Shown: positions 8,619 through 17,521 of the stretch, piece by piece
Position numbering within the stretch: position 1 is the stretch's first letter
Layout: each line of letters opens with the position of its first letter
DNA from: Euryarchaeota archaeon UBA256
Lineage (GTDB): Archaea > Thermoplasmatota > Poseidoniia > Poseidoniales > Poseidoniaceae
Direction: 5' to 3'
Length of the DNA stretch: 64,000 nucleotides
Assembly: GCA_002494645.1 (NCBI GenBank)
Contig: DACE01000041.1
Coordinates: forward strand, 1-64,000
Position numbers and translations under genes: made by a program
The notes under the pieces: model-generated
Told to the model about the DNA's origin: nothing
The model's input: the letters and a program-made list of their open reading frames with translations, nothing else
The model's database searches: none

Positions 8619-9137
8619 ATGCGAACCGCAGTAGCCTTGTTCCTTGCTTTGCTTCTGCTTGCACCTTTGCAAGGCGACCTCGCGCCGGTTGCAGATGCAC
8701 CTCCGTTCCAAGACCAATCGTCCAACGAGACGATTATCTCCGTTGACAGCACCAACCTTCGTTTTTCTCCATCCAGCGTGACGGTTACCGAAGGCGAAAC
8801 AGTTCGCTTCTTCTGGAGTGGACAAGCACTGCCTCACAATGCTGTAGAAGCCAATGGTGTGTTTGATTCAGGTGAGCCCGACAGAAATGTCGACTACGTC
8901 TTTACGTTCGAACTCGGTATGAACGGGACCTACGATTTCGTCTGCGAGCCCCACGCAGCCTTGGGAATGGTGGGCCAAATCATCGTCGAGCCAGCGCCAA
9001 CTCCACCACCTACAAATCAATCAGACAATGAAAGCAACATGAGCGAAAACGAAGACATGGACACACCTGCGCTTCCCATCGTCATGGCGATCACAGCAGT
9101 ATTGGTCGCCGCAGCGGTCCGAACTCGCAGGGATTAA
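8619..9137 (+). CDS. membrane-anchored cupredoxin (plastocyanin/halocyanin-like)
   Basis: This 172-residue protein has a signal peptide, a blue-copper domain and a C-terminal membrane helix ending RTRRD. Type 1 copper ligands are visible in the expected order: His73 (LPHNAV), Cys109 and His112 (DFVCEPHAALG), and Met117. Such proteins carry single electrons outside the membrane, for example to a terminal oxidase. The linker (PAPTPPPTNQSDN) is proline-, Asn- and Ser-rich. ATG 8619 is chosen over an upstream TTG at 8577 because the signal peptide begins there. Its stop overlaps by four bases the stop of the convergent aminotransferase gene. Confidence 0.88.
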   Translation: MRTAVALFLALLLLAPLQGDLAPVADAPPFQDQSSNETIISVDSTNLRFSPSSVTVTEGETVRFFWSGQALPHNAVEANGVFDSGEPDRNVDYVFTFELGMNGTYDFVCEPHAALGMVGQIIVEPAPTPPPTNQSDNESNMSENEDMDTPALPIVMAITAVLVAAAVRTRRD

Positions 9138-10150
9138 GGCAACGGGTGCAGCCAACCGAAGACATCTTCTTCCGTTTCATTCTGAATCCCCGTCAGAGCA
9201 TTGTAGAGTTGAGTCGTGACTGGACCGGGCGCTCCATCTCCGTAGACTTTCTTTGCTCCATCGTGAGTGATTGAACCAATGGGTGAAATCACAGCAGCCG
9301 TACCGCAGCAAAAGGCTTCATCGGCTTGCATTGCAAAATCAGCCTCAACCTTTCCTTCAACCACCTCATAGCCGAGATGACGAGCGAGTTGGATAATTGA
9401 ATCGCGTGTGATGCCGGGAAGAATGGTTCCCGTGAGTTCAGGCGTGTAAAGCGTGCCTTCGCTGAAGCAGAAGAAATTGGCAGCACCGACTTCCTCAATG
9501 CAACTATGCGTCTCAGCGTCGAGGTAAATGACTTCAGCGTAGCCTTGTGCTTTTGCTTCCTTGCTGGGTTTCATGCCGGGTGCATAATTTCCAATCGCCT
9601 TGACGCCACCGGACCCGCCGGGTGCAGCGCGGTGGTGGTGTTCAGATATGAGCAAATCAATGGCACTCATGCCGCCTTTGAAATAAGGTCCGACAGGTGT
9701 CACGTAGATCAAAAAAGTATACGATGGGGCTGGAGCAACACCGAGAATTGGGCCACTTCCCATCAACAAGGGGCGCACATACATGGCGCCTTTTCCAGTG
9801 GGTGGGACCCAGTGTTGGTTGGCATTGACAACCTGCTCAACAGCGTCGACAAAGACCGATTCAGGGACAGGTGGCATCTTCAAACGGTCAGCCCCTCGTT
9901 GCATGCGGCGTGCATTTTCTTCGGGTCGGAAGAAGACGATACGGCCAGCCGAAGTTCGGAAGGCCTTCATGCCTTCAAACAGACCTTGCCCGTAATTCAA
10001 AACGCCTGCAGCAGGTGACATCGGGATGTCGCCGTAGGGTTGTAATCGCCCGGGCATCCAAGGTTCATCGCCCTTGGTTTGAGTGATGTACATCGTTTCG
10101 GTGGGGGTGAGTGAAAAGGTGAGGCTATCCCAGTCAAACGATTCGTTCAT
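9134..10150 (-). CDS. ilvE: branched-chain amino acid aminotransferase
   Basis: This is a 338-residue class IV PLP enzyme that moves the amino group between Leu, Ile or Val and 2-oxoglutarate. It is of the longer, eukaryote-like BCAT type, marked by GVLNYGQGLFEGMKA near residues 49-63, the PLP lysine at about K184 (GGVKAIGNYAPG), the segment EEVGAANFF, and TGTILPGITRDS. It can work in synthesis or breakdown. The carboxylase and hydratase genes at 39-43 kb would allow leucine breakdown to continue. It is divergent from the polymerase gene across a 158-base gap. Confidence 0.93.
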   Translation of the reverse strand: MNESFDWDSLTFSLTPTETMYITQTKGDEPWMPGRLQPYGDIPMSPAAGVLNYGQGLFEGMKAFRTSAGRIVFFRPEENARRMQRGADRLKMPPVPESVFVDAVEQVVNANQHWVPPTGKGAMYVRPLLMGSGPILGVAPAPSYTFLIYVTPVGPYFKGGMSAIDLLISEHHHRAAPGGSGGVKAIGNYAPGMKPSKEAKAQGYAEVIYLDAETHSCIEEVGAANFFCFSEGTLYTPELTGTILPGITRDSIIQLARHLGYEVVEGKVEADFAMQADEAFCCGTAAVISPIGSITHDGAKKVYGDGAPGPVTTQLYNALTGIQNETEEDVFGWLHPLP

Positions 10151-10308
10151 GCAGTGTTCACCTCGCTATCTTGTGCCATTGAATTGAGGCTTTCAATCAT
10201 TCCTCTCCAATTTCATGACCAAACGAAGGCTTTGGAGATGTCCGTTGAAAATCTTCTACAGATGGGTTCTAATGGGTTCGTAAATTCAACCAGTATGGAG
10301 GCTCCTGT

Positions 10309-12990
10309 ATGGAAGGTCAAATGGGCATCATCAGTGGACGGTATCGTTCACGAGAACGGATGACCTCTACCGGGCCTCAACCTGAAACTGTTTTGGAATT
10401 GTTCGGGAGAAGCAACGACGGCTCATCGGTGTGCCTGCTTGTTCATGGGCAACGTCCGACCTTTGAATGCGCACCGATTGGGGAGTGGGCAGTCGATGAT
10501 GGCATTCCGCCATTCCTCGCCGACCGAATCAAACACCTGAGAGCCATGGAACACGTGGTCAATGTCAGCGGACCGGTCATCAAGTGGACTCAACTCGGTG
10601 AGCGACCGGTTTGGACGATTGAAACCGAACAACCCTTTCACGTACCAGCCCTCCGCAAAACGCTTCGGAGTCAATCATGGCAGATTTTTTCGGGCGATAT
10701 CCCCTTCGTCAATCGCCTCTTTTTGGACCGAGACATCGGCATGCACGTCGGTTTTTCCGGCGAAGTAATCGACCGAAGAGTCAATGACGACAGCGAAGAA
10801 GTTCTCGCAGCACTCGTTGAGGCAGGAGGCGAAGGTCGCTATCCAGTCGACATTACCTTGCGATGTGATGTGGATCAATTACAACCCGTCGATCCGTTCC
10901 AGGTTCCCTTCAGGATTTTTTCTTTCGACCTTGAAACGAGCATTGAGCATGAAACGGTATTATGCGCTGCAGCATGGATTGAAGATATCGGGAGTGGCCA
11001 TCGCCAGGTGTTCACCTATCGCGGCGAAGAAGCGGATATACTCAAGCAACTTACCGCAACGGTACGAGAGTACGACCCTGACATTATCACCGGGTACAAT
11101 ATTGACAACTTCGACCTGCCGCGACTGGCCGACCGCACACACGCTCTGAAACGAGGATGGGAGCTTCACACCGAATTATTTGGTTGGGGGCGCGTACCCC
11201 TCAGGGAAACAGAACTCAAGCGACAGCGAGACGCTTTGGTACCGAAACGCCAGAGCAATCGAGCATGGAATCTTGCCGGAAGGGCGGTCATGGACACCTG
11301 GTGGCAAGCCAGGCAAGCGCTCAAACCACGTCGCGAAACGCTGTCGTTCGTCGCCACCTTGCTCTTTCCTGATGATGAAGACAAACACAAAATGGACGTG
11401 GATGCCTCCAATATGGACGAAGAATGGGCCACTCGGCCCGACGAAGTGATGGCGTATTGTGAACGAGACGCAGCGCTGCCCCTTGATATCCTCAAGGCAA
11501 TCCAGGCCGTACCGAGAAAAGAAGCCGTTGCTGCGGTTGCGAAAGTCCCCTTTGAAACGGCGGCTAATGGAAGCACAAGCCAACTTATTGATTCCTTGGT
11601 GATTCGTCTGGCCGACCAACAAAACGTGGCTGTTCCTCTCACCGGCTCCGCTGAAGCCAAGGTGGGACAAATCACCGGTGGTTATGTTCACGATGTGGAA
11701 GCAGGGCTCCATCCTTGGATTGCAGTATTGGATTTCAAGAGCATGTATCCTTCCATCATGATCGCTCGCAACATATGCTACACCACCCGTGTTGACCCTG
11801 CTCAATCTCACCAACCCGTTGAGGGTGAGGCGCTTCACGAAGCGCCCACGGGTGCCACCTTTCGCCCCGCATCGGCCCGCAAAGGTATGGTTCCAGCTCT
11901 GCTCGAGGACTTGATGGCTCAACGCGATGAGCACAAAACTGCGCTCAAGGCGTCGAAAAGTGATGGAGACCAAGTCGCTGTCGAGTTTCACGACTCAATG
12001 CAATATGCTGTCAAGATTCTCATGAATTCGTTCTATGGCGTCTTCGCCAGCGGTTTTTACCGCTTCACGCACCGGGATTTAGGTTCCTCAATCACGGCTT
12101 GGGCGCGTCAAAACATCAAGAGCATCATCGCAGCGGTTGAAGATGAGGGGCACGGCGTGGTTTATTCCGACACAGATTCCATATTTGTCCGATGCCCCAT
12201 TGATGCAGCAGTACCTCGGCGTATGGAGGAAGAAGAGTTGGTCTTGCTGGAACAGGGGGACAAAGCAGCAATTGCAAAGGAAAAAGCCTACAAAAAGGGT
12301 GTTCAATCAATGGTTGATTTCGGCCAACAATTAGCCCAACGATACAGTCGTGAATCGGCTATTCTTGAATTTGAACGGGGGCTCTCGGTCTTCTTTAGCC
12401 ACGGGGCAAAAAAGCGTTACATCGGCCAAGTCGTTTGGCCGAGTGAAGAGATGCTGATTCGAGGTTATGAAACGCAGCGTACGGATTCATTTCCCTACTT
12501 GACTGAGACGATGAAGGAGGTGTTCAAGTACGCACTCGCAGACCAGGGCGACGCTCTTGTGGAATATGCTATGTCGAGGGTACAGGATTTGAACAAGACC
12601 AACGTTGCCCCGCGACGTCTCGTCTTAGCAAAATCCTGCAAAGGGCGCGTGGTTCGCACTCCGGTGAAAGCGCCGGAGGACGTCGATTTCTCCAAAGATT
12701 ACGCCAACCCCGATAGCATGGCTCAGGTTCGTGTGGCACGGCGTCGTATTGAACTCGGTCTTGGTTTTACTGCGGGAATGAAGGTCTCTTATCTCGTCAC
12801 CGATGCCAGCCGCAGTCCGATGAAGGTCGCGCCTTGGCTAGAGGCAGAAACTACGGAAAGTCAAGCCTATGACGGACGCTTTTACGCAGAACGCCTTGCC
12901 GCAGCACTCGGACGAATCACAGAAGCCTTCGGATGGTCAGCAAAAGATTTGATGAAAGGCAATAAACAAGCCTCGTTATTTGATTTCTAA
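10309..12990 (+). CDS. polB: family B DNA polymerase with C-terminal PCNA-binding motif
   Basis: This 893-residue replicative or repair polymerase keeps both active sites. The 3'-5' exonuclease motifs are present: Exo I with D207 and E209 (FDLETS), Exo II ending at D269 (YNIDNFD) and Exo III with Y383 and D387. Polymerase motif A begins at D475 (DFKSMYPSIM), motif B reads KILMNSFYGVFAS, and motif C has D621 and D623 (YSDTDSIF). The last seven residues QASLFDF form a PIP box for the sliding clamp. GGAGG seven bases before ATG 10309 fixes the start. Motif A has Met where Leu is usual. No intein was seen. Confidence 0.96.
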   Translation: MEGQMGIISGRYRSRERMTSTGPQPETVLELFGRSNDGSSVCLLVHGQRPTFECAPIGEWAVDDGIPPFLADRIKHLRAMEHVVNVSGPVIKWTQLGERPVWTIETEQPFHVPALRKTLRSQSWQIFSGDIPFVNRLFLDRDIGMHVGFSGEVIDRRVNDDSEEVLAALVEAGGEGRYPVDITLRCDVDQLQPVDPFQVPFRIFSFDLETSIEHETVLCAAAWIEDIGSGHRQVFTYRGEEADILKQLTATVREYDPDIITGYNIDNFDLPRLADRTHALKRGWELHTELFGWGRVPLRETELKRQRDALVPKRQSNRAWNLAGRAVMDTWWQARQALKPRRETLSFVATLLFPDDEDKHKMDVDASNMDEEWATRPDEVMAYCERDAALPLDILKAIQAVPRKEAVAAVAKVPFETAANGSTSQLIDSLVIRLADQQNVAVPLTGSAEAKVGQITGGYVHDVEAGLHPWIAVLDFKSMYPSIMIARNICYTTRVDPAQSHQPVEGEALHEAPTGATFRPASARKGMVPALLEDLMAQRDEHKTALKASKSDGDQVAVEFHDSMQYAVKILMNSFYGVFASGFYRFTHRDLGSSITAWARQNIKSIIAAVEDEGHGVVYSDTDSIFVRCPIDAAVPRRMEEEELVLLEQGDKAAIAKEKAYKKGVQSMVDFGQQLAQRYSRESAILEFERGLSVFFSHGAKKRYIGQVVWPSEEMLIRGYETQRTDSFPYLTETMKEVFKYALADQGDALVEYAMSRVQDLNKTNVAPRRLVLAKSCKGRVVRTPVKAPEDVDFSKDYANPDSMAQVRVARRRIELGLGFTAGMKVSYLVTDASRSPMKVAPWLEAETTESQAYDGRFYAERLAAALGRITEAFGWSAKDLMKGNKQASLFDF

Positions 12991-13016
12991 AGAGTCATCT
13001 TGAGGAAGCCCTTTTG

Positions 13017-14246
13017 ATGAACGGACGACCACGGTTGTTTATGGGAACCATGCTAAAGTCCATACTCATGGCTACAGTGATGCTCTGTTCTTCTATGGCT
13101 GGTTGCCTTTTTGAAGATGAAAACAACGGCTCATCAGACGAAGTGCTTGCTGTTTTTTCAGTTTCACCAAGCAAGAATGTTCGTTCGGGTGATACCGTTA
13201 CCTTCGACGCTTCGGATTCAACTCCCAGCGATGGTTCCTTGACCTACCGATGGAATTTTGATGCTGTCAACTCCATTGATATTGACGCAACTGGCCAACA
13301 AGCAACTTGGTCCTTTGATGAGACCGGAACCTTCGAAGTCAAACTTGAGGTCTCTGATGGGATGGCCACCTCAGAGCAAACCCGAGAGATTACGATTGTA
13401 GAGGCCAGTGCTCAGCCGCCGGTAGCATCCATCACTCAATATGCTGACACGGAAGACTGTGAAGACGAGTCCATTGATGAAAACACCAACATCGTTCTTT
13501 GGATTTGCGCACGAGAGAAATCAACCACCGACCGTTCAGTAACGGAGACAACAACCGTTGAATTGGATGCTTCCGGTTCAAATGCAGGTGATTCAGCACA
13601 ATACATTGCAGATGACGGTTATGCGTGGGATCTCGACCTTAACGAAGACAAAGACAACGACGGAGACAGCGAAAACGATGACGACCTTGTCGGGCAGACC
13701 GTTGATTGGAGCAACGTCGCACCCGGAGAATACGAAATTGCCCTGACGGTCACCAATGATGTTGGCATGGTCGACAGCGATACCATCCGCGTTTATGTCT
13801 CATATGCAGGGTATTGGAATGATTTTGAAATTGGTGGAAACAGCAGTAGTGGGGCAGCAGAAATTGATTTTGACGTCACCATTCACTACGACAAAGAAGC
13901 GGCAAATACCGTGCGTAAGGTGATTGCTGAATTAGAATACCCTCAGCAAGATGACGATTGGATTGCCGGTGGCTCTTCAGCACAAAACAGGAATAAGTTG
14001 GATATTTATGCCTTCAATGAAGAGGACGAGGAAGCCTCCAACACAACAGATACTGAACCCGATTCAAGGGATGATGGCGATTGCAACGATGATGAACAAG
14101 ACTGCATCCATCTCCTTCTTTCATCATACATGTTTACGGATACCGACTCCACCTACGGTGATGGAGAGTGGACCATGACCATTCGTAACGAACGATTTAA
14201 CGACATTCATATCGACCAATTTGTCATCCGTCTGCATTACAAGTGA
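13017..14246 (+). CDS. PKD-domain lipoprotein
   Basis: This 409-residue lipoprotein has a lipobox ending at Cys30 (SSMAGC). The mature part has a PKD domain at about residues 43-125 (TVTFDASDST ... YRWNFD ... GTFEVKLEVSDG), a second PKD-like domain (about 130-265) interrupted by an Asp/Asn-rich stretch that could bind calcium (DKDNDGDSENDDD), and a C-terminal beta domain whose end, WTMTIRNE then FVIRL, resembles a proprotein-convertase P domain. Such proteins face outward and may bind polysaccharide or protein. ATG 13017 follows GAGG with an 11-base gap; ATGs at 13041 and 13050 would still give a signal peptide. Function is unknown. Confidence 0.8.
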   Translation: MNGRPRLFMGTMLKSILMATVMLCSSMAGCLFEDENNGSSDEVLAVFSVSPSKNVRSGDTVTFDASDSTPSDGSLTYRWNFDAVNSIDIDATGQQATWSFDETGTFEVKLEVSDGMATSEQTREITIVEASAQPPVASITQYADTEDCEDESIDENTNIVLWICAREKSTTDRSVTETTTVELDASGSNAGDSAQYIADDGYAWDLDLNEDKDNDGDSENDDDLVGQTVDWSNVAPGEYEIALTVTNDVGMVDSDTIRVYVSYAGYWNDFEIGGNSSSGAAEIDFDVTIHYDKEAANTVRKVIAELEYPQQDDDWIAGGSSAQNRNKLDIYAFNEEDEEASNTTDTEPDSRDDGDCNDDEQDCIHLLLSSYMFTDTDSTYGDGEWTMTIRNERFNDIHIDQFVIRLHYK

Positions 14247-14262
14247 AGTAGGAGTCAAAAGC

Positions 14263-15714
14263 ATGCGTCGCACTCGAATCGTTGCTACCATCGGACCCGC
14301 ATGTGACGCTCTACCTGTTCTGACCTCGTTGCTTGAATCGGGTGTTGATGTTTGCAGATTGAATTATTCGCACGGTGAGCCTGCTGACAAAACAGAACTG
14401 TATCACCGAATTCGCTCCATTGAAGACCACCTCGGGCGACCGACGTGCATTATGGCTGATTTGCCAGGTCCAAAATTGCGTTTGGGAACCTTCCCCGATG
14501 TCGATGTCCTCAATGATGGAGATGAAATCACCCTCGTCTGCGGCCTAAAGGAACTGGAAGCCACCAATGGAACTCATTTTCCCGTTCAATATGGGGGATT
14601 ATCGGCTGAATTAAAGGCCGGTGACCCGATTTTGTTGGCTGACGGCCTCATTCGCCTTACCGTTCTCGAAGCACCGGGGCAACCCAATGCATCGGTGGTC
14701 TGCCGTGTTGAAGACGGAGGGCCAGTGAGCAGCAGAAAGGGCGTCAACGTACCGGGAACTCTGGTCGACCTTCCAGCCATTGGCGAGAAGGACAAACTCG
14801 CTATGGCACATGCGCTCGAGAACGGAGCAGATTACATCGCAGTGAGTTATGTTCGTCGTGCTGAAGACCTTCTTCCCGCCAAGCAAGCCGTCAAAGCGGC
14901 CAACATGCACGTTCCCATCGTTGCAAAAATTGAGCACCCTGCTGCCCTCGAGAATCTTGAGTCGATCATGAACATGGCAGATGCGGTCATGGTAGCTCGG
15001 GGTGACTTGGGGGTTGAGATTCCACTCGAGAATGTCCCTGTTGTACAACAACAAATCATCGATATGGCACTGGAACGTGGGATGCCGGTGATTGTGGCAA
15101 CGCAAATGCTGGATTCCATGACCTACCAACCGCGACCGACACGGGCCGAGGTCAGCGATGTATCAACGGCCATTCGCCACGGTGCTACCGCAGTGATGCT
15201 TTCGGGTGAAACGGCATCTGGCAAATATCCTCTTGAAACGGCCCAAACCATGATTCGTATTGCTGAGGCAACCGAACAAGGCTTGGATTCCTATCAACTT
15301 CGACCCAACGCCCTTGCTCGATTCAAATCAACTCGTGCCGTAGCGCATGCTGGTGTTGAGTTAGCGACACAAGCAGGGGCTGCTCGTATCGTGGTCGCTA
15401 CCGAACACGGCAATGCACCCCGCCTCGTTTCGGGTTACCACCCTACAATGCCGGTGACAGCAGTCAGCGACCGCCTGAGAGCCCTGCGCCGCACCTGTCT
15501 TCTTCCTGGCGTCGATGCCATTCTTTCAAAAGAACACGACCGAGGTTCTCGGACCATGATACAAGCAGTTGAACAATTGGTGATCCAGAAACGAATCAAG
15601 CCAGGTGAACGAGTCGTTGCCATCTCGGGTAGCCCGTTAGCCATGCGGGGTGCTACCAGCACGCTGCGTCTGTACAAAATAGGCGACGACGGTGAAATAT
15701 TGGATGCGGAATGA
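14263..15714 (+). CDS. pyk: pyruvate kinase
   Basis: This is a 483-residue pyruvate kinase, which makes pyruvate and ATP from phosphoenolpyruvate in glycolysis. Family marks include RRTRIVATIGPACD at the N-terminus, CRLNYSHG, ADLPGPKLRLG, VAKIEHPAALEN with the catalytic lysine, VMVARGDLGVEIPLE, and the threonine-rich segment before SGETASGKYP. The C-terminal allosteric domain is complete and ends after VVAISGSPL. ATG 14263 has GGAG upstream and matches the family start; longer in-frame starts overlap the lipoprotein gene. Confidence 0.96.
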   Translation: MRRTRIVATIGPACDALPVLTSLLESGVDVCRLNYSHGEPADKTELYHRIRSIEDHLGRPTCIMADLPGPKLRLGTFPDVDVLNDGDEITLVCGLKELEATNGTHFPVQYGGLSAELKAGDPILLADGLIRLTVLEAPGQPNASVVCRVEDGGPVSSRKGVNVPGTLVDLPAIGEKDKLAMAHALENGADYIAVSYVRRAEDLLPAKQAVKAANMHVPIVAKIEHPAALENLESIMNMADAVMVARGDLGVEIPLENVPVVQQQIIDMALERGMPVIVATQMLDSMTYQPRPTRAEVSDVSTAIRHGATAVMLSGETASGKYPLETAQTMIRIAEATEQGLDSYQLRPNALARFKSTRAVAHAGVELATQAGAARIVVATEHGNAPRLVSGYHPTMPVTAVSDRLRALRRTCLLPGVDAILSKEHDRGSRTMIQAVEQLVIQKRIKPGERVVAISGSPLAMRGATSTLRLYKIGDDGEILDAE

Positions 15715-15764
15715 AGCCTTGAGGGCTGAAATGCCACACATAGGCGAAGTGGTCTCGCGTCGCG

Positions 15765-15778
15765 GTTTTCATATAGGG
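15765..15778 (+). promoter_or_regulatory. TATA-box promoter of the aEF1A gene
   Basis: TTTTCATATAGGGG is a TATA-like element about 45 bases before the aEF1A start. The predicted transcript would have a short leader carrying AAGGAG at 15801-15806. The core TTTCATATAG also precedes S8e. Confidence 0.6.
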
Positions 15779-15814
15779 GTTGCTTTTCGGAAGGCTTGCT
15801 AAGGAGCGATTACC

Positions 15815-17104
15815 ATGCCATCACAATGGGAAGACAGAAAAAAGCCACACCGCAATATCGTGTTTATCGGTCACGTCGACCACGGAAAGTCCACAACCGT
15901 TGGACGTCTCCTCCTCGACTCCGGTCACATCGAAGAGCACGTTATTGAAAAGAACGAAAAACTTGCAGCAGAATCCGGTAAGGCTGGATTCGGTCTTGCG
16001 TACGTCATGGACGGACTCAAGGAAGAGCGCGAACGTGGTATCACCATCGACGTTGCTCACAAAGAGTTCTTCACACCAACCTACTACTGGACCATCATCG
16101 ATGCGCCTGGTCACCGAGACTTCGTCAAGAACATGATTACCGGTGCTTCCCAAGCTGATACCGCAGTGTTGCTCTGTGCAGCAAACGACGGTGTCAACGC
16201 CCAAACCAAGGAGCACGCGTTCCTTGCTAAGGTGCTTGGTGTCAAGGGCCTTATTGTCCACGTCAACAAGATGGACATCTCTGGTGTCGATTGGACCGAA
16301 GAGAAGTACAACGCAGCCTGCAAGGAAGTGTCTCAACTTCTCCGCATGGCTGGTTTCAAGCCTGATGACGTCCCAATGATCCCCGCTTCCTCGTTGAACG
16401 GTGACAACGTCTTCAACAAGTCCGACAAGTGCCCATGGTACAACGGACCAACCCTCTTCGAAGCCATTGACGCTACCCCAATGCCAGACAAGCCATCTTC
16501 CAAGCCTCTTCGCTTGCCAATTCAAGATGTCTACAAGATCTCTGGTATCGGAACAGTGCCTGTCGGTAAGATTGAAACTGGTACACTCAACGTTGGAAAG
16601 AACGTTGTCTTCAACCCCTCAATGAAGAGCGGTGAAGTCAAGTCCATTGAGATGCACCACACCATGGTCGACAAGGCCGAGCCAGGCGACAACGTTGGAT
16701 TCAACGTTCGTGGACTTGCTGCTGACGAAATCCGCCGTGGAGACGTTGCTGGTTACACCGACAGTGAACCAACCTTTGTACGTCACGACGAAACCTTCGT
16801 TGGTCAAATCCAACTAATGGACATTCCAAAGGCTGTTTCCGTTGGTTACACTCCTGTGTTCCACGCTCACACCGCACAAGTTGCTGTGAAGTTCATGGAC
16901 CTCTTGGAAAAGACCAACAAGTCTGGTAAGGAAGCCAACCCTTCCTTCCTCAAGACCGGTGACGCTTGCTTGATTCGCTTCCAGCCTACCAAGCCAATGT
17001 CCATTGAACAACTTGACACCTTCCCGGAGCTTGCTCGCTTCGCTATCCGTGACATGGGTAAGACCGTGGCTGCTGGCGTTTGCATCAAGATCGAGAAGAA
17101 GTGA
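15815..17104 (+). CDS. tuf: translation elongation factor 1-alpha (aEF1A)
   Basis: This 429-residue GTPase delivers aminoacyl-tRNA to the ribosome. All G motifs are visible: GHVDHGKST (G1), RGIT (G2), DAPGHRDF (G3) and NKMD (G4). Domains II and III follow at normal length, and the end KTVAAGVCIKIEKK is typical. AAGGAG stands eight bases before the ATG. Codon use looks more biased than in neighbouring genes, as expected for a highly expressed gene. S10 follows after 47 bases, the usual archaeal EF1A-S10 pair. Confidence 0.98.
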   Translation: MPSQWEDRKKPHRNIVFIGHVDHGKSTTVGRLLLDSGHIEEHVIEKNEKLAAESGKAGFGLAYVMDGLKEERERGITIDVAHKEFFTPTYYWTIIDAPGHRDFVKNMITGASQADTAVLLCAANDGVNAQTKEHAFLAKVLGVKGLIVHVNKMDISGVDWTEEKYNAACKEVSQLLRMAGFKPDDVPMIPASSLNGDNVFNKSDKCPWYNGPTLFEAIDATPMPDKPSSKPLRLPIQDVYKISGIGTVPVGKIETGTLNVGKNVVFNPSMKSGEVKSIEMHHTMVDKAEPGDNVGFNVRGLAADEIRRGDVAGYTDSEPTFVRHDETFVGQIQLMDIPKAVSVGYTPVFHAHTAQVAVKFMDLLEKTNKSGKEANPSFLKTGDACLIRFQPTKPMSIEQLDTFPELARFAIRDMGKTVAAGVCIKIEKK

Positions 17105-17151
17105 ACACAGTCGAATTCAATGTTGACTGAGTGAAGCAAGGAGGGATGAGT

Positions 17152-17481
17152 ATGGCTGCCGTTACTGTTATCAAATTGACTGGTCAAAACCACAAGGATA
17201 TTGATACCGTCGCTGGCCAAATCAAAACCATCTGTGATACAGGTGGCATCACCCTTCGTGGTCCAATCCCACTACCGACACGCCATCTGGTTGTCCCTGT
17301 TCGCAAGGCACCTGACGGCGAAGGAAGCGAGACCTACGACCACTGGGAACTTCGGATTCACAAGCGCCTTCTTGAAATGGATATCTCAACCGGTAAAGAT
17401 GAGAACGCTCTTCGTCTCGTGACCAAGATCCCTATTCCCGATACCGTGAGCATTGAAATCTCAATGCGCACCGTCAACTGA
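17152..17481 (+). CDS. rps10: 30S ribosomal protein S10
   Basis: This 109-residue S10 protein sits in the small-subunit head. Archaeal features include LRGPIPLPTRHLVVPVRKAP and RIHKRLLEMD near the middle. AAGGAGGG at 17138-17145 directs initiation at ATG 17152 (six-base gap) rather than ATG 17146, which abuts the site. The conserved order aEF1A then S10 supports one transcript, and a hairpin with a T run follows the stop. Confidence 0.96.
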   Translation: MAAVTVIKLTGQNHKDIDTVAGQIKTICDTGGITLRGPIPLPTRHLVVPVRKAPDGEGSETYDHWELRIHKRLLEMDISTGKDENALRLVTKIPIPDTVSIEISMRTVN

Positions 17482-17500
17482 AGAACAACGAATGGTGTCG

Positions 17501-17518
17501 AAGCGCCTTGGCGCTTTT
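17501..17518 (+). terminator. hairpin with T run after S10
   Basis: AAGCGCC and GGCGCTTTT form a short GC stem followed by four T residues, 20 bases after the S10 stop and between two convergent genes. On the + strand it looks like a terminator. Archaeal termination relies mainly on the T run, so the hairpin itself may be incidental. Confidence 0.5.
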
Positions 17519-17521
17519 CAC

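Noticed and set aside
11176..11991. Long open frame antisense to the DNA polymerase gene
   Set aside because: It lies wholly inside a conserved polymerase frame with intact motifs and shows no family marks.
15821..16525. Long open frame antisense to the aEF1A gene
   Set aside because: It mirrors the third-position bias of the tuf gene and has no family resemblance or ribosome site.
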